Of a stretch of DNA of 5,774 nt, positions 1-4,994 are shown piece after piece. The notes below the pieces were generated by a model. That model saw only the letters and a program-made list of their open reading frames with translations, was not told where the DNA came from and ran no database searches. The DNA comes from Bacteroidota bacterium (GTDB lineage: Bacteria > Bacteroidota > Bacteroidia > AKYH767-A > JABDAW01). The DNA is taken from contig JAHEYM010000018.1 of NCBI GenBank assembly GCA_023251595.1, forward strand, positions 13,154-18,927. Reading direction: 5' to 3'. Position numbers and translations under genes: made by a program. The stretch's first letter is position 1; every line of letters starts with the position of its first letter.

Positions 1-1
1 A

Positions 2-457
2 TTGCAGTCTGACCTCGTTCAAATGACTCCAATCCATGCCGCATGGGTACGAATTTTTGTCGGTACGGTCAGTATTTTCATGATTAGTTTTCTTCGTGGA
101 AATCTTCAAAATATTATTCGTCCTTTTAAGATTGAAAATAAAGTCGGAATTCGAAACGCGGTGGCAGGAACGATCTTCGGTCCGGTGGTTGGAATTACAC
201 TTGCTGCATATTCTATTTCCAAAGTGCCTGTTTCCGTTACTCAAACTATCTTTTCTTTAATACCCGTCATGGTATTACCACTCGGTTATTTTTTCTATAA
301 AGAGAAAATCACGATGCGCGCCGGTCTTGGTGCCATGATCGCGATTGCAGGTGTTGTAATATTAATCTGGAGAGATAATATTCAGCAAATGATAGGAATC
401 GATATTCCGTCTTTTTCAGCCAATCTTGATGTGATTTTCGGAGTCGTTGGTCGCTGA
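2..457 (+). CDS. EamA/DMT-family transporter, C-terminal half (5' partial)
   Basis: The frame is open from the left edge and ends at a TGA at 455-457, so the true start lies outside the window. The 151 visible residues are mostly membrane helices, at about residues 13-31, 53-72, 77-97 and 105-123. The first carries the pattern TPIHAAWVRIFVG, which resembles the start of the second EamA repeat, where a Pro and an Arg precede a long hydrophobic stretch. The third is followed by the loop FFYKEKITMRAGLGAMIAIAGV, typical of the last helix pair in drug/metabolite transporters. Full-length family members have ten helices and about 290-310 residues, so this is the second half. The family exports metabolites or amino acids across the inner membrane; no substrate can be assigned. 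The next intact gene is 850 bp away, so no operon partner is visible downstream, and no terminator hairpin was found after the stop. Confidence 0.85.
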   Translation: MQSDLVQMTPIHAAWVRIFVGTVSIFMISFLRGNLQNIIRPFKIENKVGIRNAVAGTIFGPVVGITLAAYSISKVPVSVTQTIFSLIPVMVLPLGYFFYKEKITMRAGLGAMIAIAGVVILIWRDNIQQMIGIDIPSFSANLDVIFGVVGR

Positions 458-465
458 GAAAATTC

Positions 466-503
466 AACACAGAGCCCACTGAGGATACTGAGTTGCACAG
501 AGG
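466..503. repeat. CACAGAG/CACTGAG-type interleaved repeat
   Basis: Just after the transporter stop, CACAGAG occurs at 468-474 and 496-502, with CACTGAG at 477-483 and ACTGAG at 487-492 between them. The motif resembles intergenic CACAGAG-rich repeats I recall from many environmental bacterial genomes; that resemblance is memory, not a search. No function is known to me. Confidence 0.45.
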
Positions 504-651
504 CAGAATACTATTTTATAAAAATAAATGAAACATTTCTTGTTTTCAGCGTTGCAACACCTTCCGCCATTTTGGGAGTCAATCGTACTTTCGAAGGGCT
601 TCGGACTTCCTGAAATTTGGTATTGACAATTCTAAATGTTATTTTGGACAC

Positions 652-947
652 ATGGTTATTAAGGGTGGATATATTTATATTATAACAAATGATAATAATA
701 CTGTTTTATATACCGGTGTGACTTCCAACCTCTGATAAAGAGAATTTGGGAACATAAAAACAAAACGTATAAAGATAGCTTCACATCGAAATACAACCTT
801 AATAAATTAGTTTATTACGAGTATTTTCAAGATATTGAATCAGCAATCAAACGGGAAAAACAGATCAAAGCCGGAAGTCGTAAAAAGAAAGAACTATTAA
901 TAATTTCTATGAATCCGGAATGGATAGATTTACCAACAAATATTTAG
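652..947 (+). pseudogene. GIY-YIG nuclease, frameshifted
   Basis: From ATG 652 the frame reads MVIKGGYIYIITN then TVLYTGVTSNL and hits TGA at 733-735. From 732, two bases out of phase, the frame resumes with ctg-ata-aag-aga and reads RIWEHKNKTYKDSF, then NLNKLVYYEYF and SAIKREKQIK, ending at TAG 945-947. Together the parts make one small YhbQ/UPF0213-like GIY-YIG protein of about 98 residues, the usual family length. Visible family features are the GYIY and YTG variants of the two name motifs, the RIWEHK segment with its conserved Arg, and the basic KREKQIK helix. The break is at aacctctgata; removing one CT restores TSNLIKRIWEHK. As written the gene gives 27 residues without the catalytic Arg region, so it should be inactive. 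It has no clear operon partner. These genes are often scattered in Bacteroidota. A sequencing indel is the alternative explanation. Confidence 0.85.
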
Positions 948-1023
948 TTATTTCTTTTAAGTTAGAGTCGAAATTTGAGCATGCATTTGTTATCGTATTA
1001 GGAGTCTACAGTCCGATATACAT

Positions 1024-1059
1024 AGAGATTGCTTCGGTCGTTCCTCCCTCGCAATGACA
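1024..1059. repeat. Probable dispersed intergenic repeat (cctcgcaatgaca type)
   Basis: The stretch agagattgcttcggtcgttc followed by ctccctcgcaatgaca closely resembles a short intergenic repeat I recall in many copies in genomes of several phyla (reverse complement tgtcattgcgagg...gaagcaatctct). Only one copy lies in this window, so its repeat nature rests on memory. It does not code for anything visible. Confidence 0.45.
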
Positions 1060-1132
1060 ACGCCACGTTCATCGGGTTTAGTGGTGGACTTTTGTTTTGT
1101 ATTCTCCTTAAAAGCGAAGAGCCAAACTTTCA

Positions 1133-1181
1133 TGAACCCAAAGTAATCATGCAGTTTGATTTCGGATTACTTGCTGGGTCA
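1133..1181. other. Large imperfect inverted repeat / stem-loop
   Basis: ACCCA-AAGTAATC (1136-1148) pairs with GATTACTT-gc-TGGGT (1165-1179): 13 base pairs with a 2-nt bulge around a 16-nt loop. TG at 1133-1134 can pair with CA at 1180-1181 if A1135 bulges. There is no T-tract, so it is not a classical terminator. The right arm runs into the -33 TTG of the promoter at 1171, so this may be an operator-like palindrome or a REP-like element. Function is inferred only from position. Confidence 0.5.
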
Positions 1182-1201
1182 GTGGAAAAGCATTAGCTTT
1201 G
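1171..1201 (+). promoter_or_regulatory. Bacteroidota-type promoter for the beta-barrel pair
   Basis: TTG at 1171-1173 and TAGCTTTG at 1194-1201 fit the published Bacteroides consensus (TTTG near -33, TAnnTTTG near -7), with a 20-nt spacer. The -7 match is exact; the -33 box reads CTTG. Transcription would start about 5-8 nt after 1201, leaving a leader of roughly 100 nt before ATG 1307. It probably drives both barrel genes, since they overlap. Confidence 0.55.
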
Positions 1202-1237
1202 CATCTCGAAAAAGAATTATCATATTCATTCATTTTT

Positions 1238-1283
1238 TTCGTTAAATAGCTGAACCCTCGCACTTAGTGCTTCTTTTAACGAA
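1238..1283 (+). promoter_or_regulatory. Nested hairpin in the mRNA leader
   Basis: TTCGTTAAA (1238-1246) is perfectly complementary to TTTAACGAA (1275-1283), a 9-bp stem. The enclosed segment holds a second hairpin, GCAC-tta-GTGC at 1260-1270. The element lies between the predicted promoter and ATG 1307 and ends 23 nt before the start codon, so it would be in the 5' leader. It could stabilise the mRNA or influence translation. No match to a known riboswitch is recognised. Confidence 0.4.
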
Positions 1284-1306
1284 GAACATTTTAACAATAT
1301 GTTCAG

Positions 1307-1867
1307 ATGGGTTCATTAATAAAGAGGGTTTTATTTATATTAAGTTTTTCAATTCTCCAACTGTCGTTAATAGCACAGGATATCCGGGATATTAACGGAG
1401 ACCAAACCGGATATCTATCTCTCGGAGCAAGAAACAGTCTTGGAATGTTCAGGACAAATGGAAAATCATTCACGGGAACCGGTGCCGGTGGTCAATTTGG
1501 TATTCGGATCGCTAAAGATTTTAATTCCCATTATTTTGCTGATTGGATTACCAGTAATATAGATAATGTCGCACAACGAAACGATTTTCATAGCGGATTT
1601 TCGATGATGCCGCAACTCTTTACACCAAAGCTTGCAAACTCGCATGTTGAAATTTTTCCGCTCGCAGGAATTTGTATCGATTACACAAAATTTTCGATCA
1701 CATCCGGTAATAATTATTTGAACGGACCGAAATGGTTAGAGCGATATAGTTTTGCAGTACAGGCTGGCTTTGGTGGAACCTTGCCTGTCTCAAAAGATCT
1801 TGATTTTACAATGGATGCACATTATATGTTGCACATTGGAACTGATGTAGAAATTGAAAGAAATTGA
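1307..1867 (+). CDS. Small secreted outer-membrane beta-barrel protein, cut short by in-frame TGA
   Basis: A 186-residue protein with a clear signal peptide: MGSLIKRVLF, a hydrophobic core, and cleavage likely after LIAQ at residue 24. The mature part alternates polar and hydrophobic residues with many Gly and aromatics (YLSLGARNSLGMF, GGQFGIRIAK, YSFAVQAGFGGTL, DFTMDAHYMLHIG), as in small OmpA/OmpW-like barrels of Bacteroidota outer membranes. The exact family is not recognised. The barrel seems to lack its last strand. After TGA 1865-1867 the same frame continues for 36 sense codons to TGA 1976, encoding NLEGHLFFAFSMDYKLF, which looks like a closing strand with an aromatic end. The parent gene was therefore probably 1307-1978, overlapping the next gene by 22 nt. 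ATG 1307 is chosen because the signal peptide starts there; ATG 1299 stops after six codons. A promoter and hairpin lie upstream. Confidence 0.7.
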   Translation: MGSLIKRVLFILSFSILQLSLIAQDIRDINGDQTGYLSLGARNSLGMFRTNGKSFTGTGAGGQFGIRIAKDFNSHYFADWITSNIDNVAQRNDFHSGFSMMPQLFTPKLANSHVEIFPLAGICIDYTKFSITSGNNYLNGPKWLERYSFAVQAGFGGTLPVSKDLDFTMDAHYMLHIGTDVEIERN

Positions 1868-1978
1868 AATGATGTTCTGCTTGTAAAAAAAACAGGAACC
1901 AATCTCGAAGGACATTTATTTTTTGCTTTTAGTATGGATTATAAACTATTCAGATTATGGAGAAAAAAAGCTGCCTGA
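1868..1978 (+). pseudogene. Detached C-terminal end of the first beta-barrel gene
   Basis: Directly after TGA 1865-1867, in the same frame, 36 codons stay open up to TGA 1976-1978. They read NDVLLVKKTGTNLEGHLF, then FAFSMDYKLFRLWRKKAA. The alternating hydrophobic FAFSMDYKLF resembles a terminal beta strand, so this is best read as the natural end of the preceding protein, separated by one nonsense codon (for example from CGA, AGA, GGA or TGG). Its last 22 nt overlap the start of the next gene in another frame, an overlap common in co-translated pairs. Confidence 0.6.
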
Positions 1979-2544
1979 AAATATTGATCCTTTTATTTAT
2001 TCCCGTTTTTGTTACCGCTCAGCAACCGGACAAACCAATTACATTAAACAATTTATGTTTGATGCAAGCCACAATTTCTCCCGGATATATGTTTTATCAT
2101 GGCGGATTATCGAATTCCTATTTCCATGCTACACTCGAATGGTGTTTCGATAAAAGAACGTCTATCCGTGCAGATGGTTCCTATTTCTTTACGACGCAGG
2201 GTGAATATAAACCATTTATGAAAAATCATAGTTTATTGCTTGGTGCATTTTATCATTTCCCGAAAAACAAAAGAGATTATTATTTTGGTTTACAACCCGG
2301 AGCTGCATGCGTTCAACAAACTTCTTACACATACGGAACCACCGATGTTCTAAATCCTAAACTAAAAGTTGCGCCGATCCTCACAACAACCATTGGAGTA
2401 AATTATTTTTTCTGGAAATATATGAATTTGTTTTTGGGAATAAAATATATTCATGGCACTCATATTCCCGATTATGGTGAATCTATTCCGCTCGATGAAT
2501 TAAGAATTTCGGGTGGATTGGGATTTCATTGGCAAAAGAAATAG
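1957..2544 (+). CDS. Secreted outer-membrane beta-barrel protein, 195 residues
   Basis: MEKKSCLKILILLFIPVF begins a signal peptide, with cleavage expected after VTAQ at residue 22. The mature protein has repeated amphipathic strands joined by turns: ATISPGYMFYHGG, YFHATLEWCFDKRTSI, SLLLGAFYHFPKNKRDYYFGLQPGAA, APILTTTIGVNYFFWKYMNLFLGIKYIHG, and ISGGLGFHWQKK at the C-terminus. This is the pattern of a small outer-membrane barrel of about eight strands (OmpA/OmpW size class), cut as a complete protein. No catalytic motif is seen and the family is not recognised. Its ATG lies inside the extended frame of the upstream barrel gene, so the two are likely transcribed together and may be translationally coupled; both are similar in size and layout, perhaps from duplication. 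A terminator follows 40 nt after the stop. The Cys at residue 6 is too early for a lipobox. Confidence 0.8.
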   Translation: MEKKSCLKILILLFIPVFVTAQQPDKPITLNNLCLMQATISPGYMFYHGGLSNSYFHATLEWCFDKRTSIRADGSYFFTTQGEYKPFMKNHSLLLGAFYHFPKNKRDYYFGLQPGAACVQQTSYTYGTTDVLNPKLKVAPILTTTIGVNYFFWKYMNLFLGIKYIHGTHIPDYGESIPLDELRISGGLGFHWQKK

Positions 2545-2583
2545 GGTAAATTGGAAATTATCAACTCAATCTTCTTAGTCAAA

Positions 2584-2613
2584 AAAAAGGGTCAGATTTC
2601 TCCGACCCTTTTT
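2584..2613. terminator. Bidirectional rho-independent terminator
   Basis: AAAAAGGGTC (2584-2593) pairs with GACCCTTTTT (2604-2613) around a 10-nt loop in which GA and TC can also pair. The A-tract on one side and T-tract on the other give a U-run in both directions. It lies between two convergent genes ending at 2544 (+) and 2620 (-), exactly where a shared terminator is expected. Confidence 0.85.
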
Positions 2614-2619
2614 GGATTT

Positions 2620-3537
2620 CTATGCAGCCGCATTAAGCTGGATGTTTCGAGTCGTTTCACGACCCGGGACAAGATGAACGCCATCTTCAGTGACAGGTAG
2701 ATACCCGTTCGCACTCACCGTCATTTCATAATCCCCGGTCAGGAGGTTCTGCATGAAATAATTGCCGTTGAAGTCCGTTACTGCATTGTAAACAGTTCCG
2801 TTCGAATATAGACGAATACTCACAGAAGTACCTTTAAGCGGATTCCCTTTGCTGTCCGTAATTCTGCCGCTCAATTTAGTGACGTTTTTGCCAAGATCGA
2901 CAACTGACCGTGCGTTAAAATAACCCTCAACAAACATCGGGTTACTATTGGACAAAGTTCTGACGATCGGGTCCATCTGTGTTTTAAGAATATTATTCTC
3001 AAGATCGTCAACAATTATATTGACCTGGTTGCCGGCTACCTTTTTATTGACGATTACATTTCTTGGGCTCGCACTTGAGGAAACGTAAGTTAGGATACTT
3101 GTCTGAAGATTTGTTATATCCGTAATTACGATACCATAAGGTGCTAACTCAGAAAGAAGTGATTGTGCAACATTCGCGATAAGATCGCATGCATCAGCAA
3201 TAGCATCCTTTCTTAACCTCTTCAGTTGTGAGGGAATATGAATAACCCTAATCTTTAATTGTTCATCACCGATCGCATTGGCATGTGCGTAAATAGCATT
3301 TGCTAATTTGACGGCAAAATTTGTCATCAATTCACGATTGAGTTTTGTTGCGTTTGTTACACCTTTTGTTCCGGTTAACAGGACCTGATCGAAGTTACCG
3401 ATAAGGATCAGCTTGCTCTGCATATACGCTATTAAAGACGTAAACGCAGGAATTACAGAAGTTACGATCTGGTTGTTTAATAAAAACATCAGCACAGATC
3501 TCAGCATGTTGATTTGATTACTTTTTCTTGAATTCAT
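2620..3537 (-). CDS. Carboxypeptidase-regulatory-like domain protein with helical N-terminal domain
   Basis: 305 residues. The C-terminal part, about 221-302, is a carboxypeptidase-regulatory-like (CarboxypepD_reg / Cna-B type) beta-sandwich: KLSGRITDSKGNPLKGTSVS, then a DFNGNYFMQNLLTGDYEMTV segment and SANGYLPV. This fold usually serves in adhesion or protein contact, not catalysis; no peptidase residues are seen. The first 200 residues look largely helical, with MLRSVLMFLLNNQIV near the start and ELMTNFAVKLANAIYAHANA at 69-88. This layout resembles hypothetical proteins that I recall as frequent and multi-copy in Bacteroidota, but their function is unknown to me. There is no convincing signal peptide, so the protein may be cytoplasmic, which is unusual for this domain. 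ATG 3537 is favoured because the frame fits the family length; an internal Met at residue 11 is possible. It stands alone, converging on the barrel pair through a shared terminator. No clear promoter was found upstream. Confidence 0.75.
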   Translation of the reverse strand: MNSRKSNQINMLRSVLMFLLNNQIVTSVIPAFTSLIAYMQSKLILIGNFDQVLLTGTKGVTNATKLNRELMTNFAVKLANAIYAHANAIGDEQLKIRVIHIPSQLKRLRKDAIADACDLIANVAQSLLSELAPYGIVITDITNLQTSILTYVSSSASPRNVIVNKKVAGNQVNIIVDDLENNILKTQMDPIVRTLSNSNPMFVEGYFNARSVVDLGKNVTKLSGRITDSKGNPLKGTSVSIRLYSNGTVYNAVTDFNGNYFMQNLLTGDYEMTVSANGYLPVTEDGVHLVPGRETTRNIQLNAAA

Positions 3538-3540
3538 GAT

Positions 3541-3556
3541 TTTTAGTGTTTTAGTG
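3541..3556. repeat. Tandem octamer in the ribosome-binding region
   Basis: TTTTAGTG occurs twice in tandem, three bases upstream of the - strand ATG at 3537. Read on the - strand it is CACTAAAA CACTAAAA ATC ATG. It occupies the place of the ribosome-binding site, and Bacteroidota often use A-rich leaders there. A change in copy number would alter spacing by 8 nt. Confidence 0.5.
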
Positions 3557-3700
3557 TTAAATTTAATTTAATTAGTTAATAATAATTGATAGATTTTTAA
3601 TGTCGGGCACTACTTCATCTTTTTTTATCCATATAGTTTGGTTTAGAGTGTGAATATATATTTATATTTATCTTCAAATACTGTGCCATAATTTAATGAG

Positions 3701-3722
3701 AAATTACGAATTAGGAATTAGG
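3701..3722. repeat. Short degenerate copy of the ACGAATT heptamer repeat
   Basis: The sequence reads aaatt-acgaatt-aggaatt-agg: one exact and one variant unit of the heptamer that forms the tract at 5014-5055, with a trailing partial unit. It lies in non-coding DNA. It shows that the same repeat family occurs at least twice in the window. Confidence 0.55.
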
Positions 3723-3891
3723 AGAATGAACTATATAGTTAATAGATAAGCATGAGCATTTACTAATAATTGATTAGCAATTACATGAGTTAATAATTAA
3801 TTACAAACGCAATTTTACATAATTGCGTCCTTCGCCTATCGATTGAAAGGCTAGCGTTTTTTCAGTGTTAGAATGTGAATGAACGGGGCGT

Positions 3892-3912
3892 AACCAGCCA
3901 CAGGATGGCGTT
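3892..3912. other. Weak hairpin in a GC-richer island
   Basis: GCCA (3897-3900) pairs with TGGC (3906-3909) around cagga, and AAC (3892-3894) can pair with GTT (3910-3912) across a 2-nt bulge. It is followed by TTACTACT, a poor T-tract. It could be a weak terminator or part of a small RNA; the support is only a 7-bp interrupted stem. Confidence 0.25.
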
Positions 3913-4186
3913 TTACTACTATGAACTAAGAATGATTAATGAGTAAAAGTGTTCTCTATAAAGTTCCTGTTTTAATGAGTGATGATATATGAGGTATGAA
4001 TTTATTTATTTAGGTTGATGAACGGGGAATTGTTTTTATTATTATGATGTGTGATTATTTTCTTTGAAGTTTGTATAACCAAATTATTTTATTATTATTG
4101 TGTGATGATATTATTTTTTCTTTAATGTGTAAAAAACGGATGTTGTTATATATTATTATGTGCATTTAAACATTTTATTTATTTAT

Positions 4187-4217
4187 TTCTCTTTCTTCGC
4201 TCTGTTTCTCTTTCTTC
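4187..4217. repeat. 12-bp direct repeat in a polypyrimidine tract
   Basis: TTCTCTTTCTTC occurs at 4187-4198 and again at 4206-4217 in a stretch that is almost all C and T on the + strand. It is directly followed by the hairpin at 4221-4239. No role is apparent. Confidence 0.5.
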
Positions 4218-4220
4218 TTT

Positions 4221-4281
4221 CGATGGACTTCGTCCGTCGCTGACATATTTGACCCTTTCAGGGTGATTAATAGCACACCCT
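4221..4281. other. Hairpin followed by two mutually exclusive hairpins
   Basis: CGATGGAC-ttc-GTCCGTCG (4221-4239) forms an 8-bp stem with one T-G wobble. Next, ACCCT (4252-4256) can pair with AGGGT (4260-4264) over a 3-nt loop, or AGGGTG (4260-4265) can pair with CACCCT (4276-4281) over a 10-nt loop. The two pairings share AGGGT and cannot form together. No gene starts just after it on the + strand; on the - strand it lies 86 nt beyond the coiled-coil stop. It may be a dispersed palindromic element or a 3'-end structure. Confidence 0.45.
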
Positions 4282-4366
4282 TATCTATTAGAGTACTTTT
4301 AAGTCAAAATGTTTAATGGGTGATGAAAATATTTTTTTCAGCAACGACGGGGCTTTCAGAGGACCA

Positions 4367-4946
4367 TTACCCTGTTACGTCGCCGAGAGCATCAATTGTT
4401 TTACCGAGCGAACCGTTTGTTTTACCTAGAGCATCGATTGTTTTGCCGAGCGAAACATTTGTTTTACCGAGAGCATCGATTTTTTTGCCGAGCGACTCAT
4501 TTGCGTCACGGAGAGCATCAATTGTTTTACTTAGCGATTCATTTGCGTCAGTGCGAGCATTAATTTTTTCAATTTCTAACTCATTTGTTTTAGTTACAAA
4601 CTTCCATGTTTCGTTGTCGATACCCCATTTTTCATTTACAATGTTCCATGTTCTACTATCTATATCCCATGATTCATTTACAAACTTCCATTTTCTGATG
4701 TCAATATCTGATAATTCAATTTCAGACTTCCATATTCTTCCGTCAACGTCACTTGCACCGTTTACCCACAAAGAAAATCCAATCTGCGCATCGTTTGCGT
4801 AATTGTTCGACTTCGAAATTCCGATGTGAGGGTTCTTGCTGAGACTTCCCAGACTCCTATTTAATATAGCTACCCCAAAATAAATAGTTATCAACAGGAG
4901 GACATTTCGGATGATGACGCCTTATCTTCACAAAATCATTTTTCAT
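4367..4946 (-). pseudogene. Membrane-anchored coiled-coil protein of 14-residue repeats, N-terminus frameshifted
   Basis: The main - strand frame ends at TAA 4369-4367 and is open up to a TAA near 4922; its first usable start is TTG 4894, and it contains no ATG. Upstream in another frame, ATG 4946 reads MKNDFVKIRR. Removing one base near 4917-4922 joins this to VIIRNVLLLITIYFGVAIL, a basic n-region plus a membrane helix, so the natural start is probably 4946. After a linker (SLGSLSKNPHIGISKS) come about 15 uninterrupted heptads up to the C-terminus. The first residue of each heptad is Trp in most of the earlier ones (WKFVNES, WDIDSRT, WNIVNEK, WGIDNET) and alternates Asn/Ile in the later ones (NESLGKK, IDALGKT). 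Late heptads carry Leu at the fourth position, giving an I/L/N/L core spaced 3-4-3-4, as in a parallel coiled coil. No family is recognised. It is divergent from the SprB-like gene, whose candidate ATG is 48 bp away. A TTG start with no frameshift is the alternative. Confidence 0.55.
4386..4595 (-). repeat. Five tandem 42-bp repeats within the coiled-coil gene
   Basis: The + strand word agagcat (cgagcat in the last copy) recurs at 4386, 4428, 4470, 4512 and 4554, exactly 42 bp apart. Each unit encodes 14 residues of the KTIDALGKTNGSLG type, that is two heptads. The 3-fold unit length keeps the frame, so copy number can vary without breaking the protein. The same 14-residue period continues more weakly in the Trp-rich half, up to about 4740. 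Confidence 0.85.
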
Positions 4947-4994
4947 CCCCGTACCCCAAATAAATTGTTTTTTAAACAAATAAAACTAAATGCT

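Larger units (their letters stand above)
3538..4366. other. Long AT-rich intergenic region without a recognisable gene
   Basis: About 830 bp between the ends of two - strand genes. No open frame with a plausible protein was found on either strand. The left half is very AT-rich. It holds a short relic of the heptanucleotide repeat (3701-3722), a GC-richer island at about 3828-3915 with a weak hairpin, poly-T/A stretches, a polypyrimidine tract at 4187-4220, and hairpins at 4221-4281. It must contain the promoter of the gene starting at 3537 and any terminator of the gene ending at 4367, but neither is clear. A small RNA cannot be excluded. Confidence 0.6.

Noticed and set aside
623..646. Promoter TTGACA / TTATTTTG ahead of the GIY-YIG frame
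   Set aside because: The downstream box is one base short of TAnnTTTG and ends only 5 nt before the ATG, leaving no room for a leader.
1865..1867. TGA recoded as tryptophan, glycine or selenocysteine
   Set aside because: Other genes here end at TGA or use TGG for Trp normally (455-457, 1976-1978), and no SECIS-like hairpin follows the codon directly.
1923..2153. Open + strand frame of 76 codons
   Set aside because: It overlaps the signal peptide and first strands of the barrel gene at 1957 in another frame and has no features of its own.
3828..3915. Known riboswitch or small RNA in the GC-richer island
   Set aside because: Only a weak interrupted hairpin was found and no conserved motif of a known class was recognised.
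4386..4595. CRISPR array
   Set aside because: Units are contiguous 42-bp repeats with no unique spacers and lie inside a coding frame.
4320..4802. Open + strand frame of 160 codons with RASIVLPSE-type repeats
   Set aside because: It is the antisense reading of the 42-bp repeats. The - strand frame gives regular heptads with coiled-coil cores, while this one gives a repetitive product without recognisable structure and no leader.
4965..4979. TTGTTT-ttt-AAACAA as a terminator
   Set aside because: The stem is AT-rich and short and it lies between two divergent starts, where a terminator is not expected.
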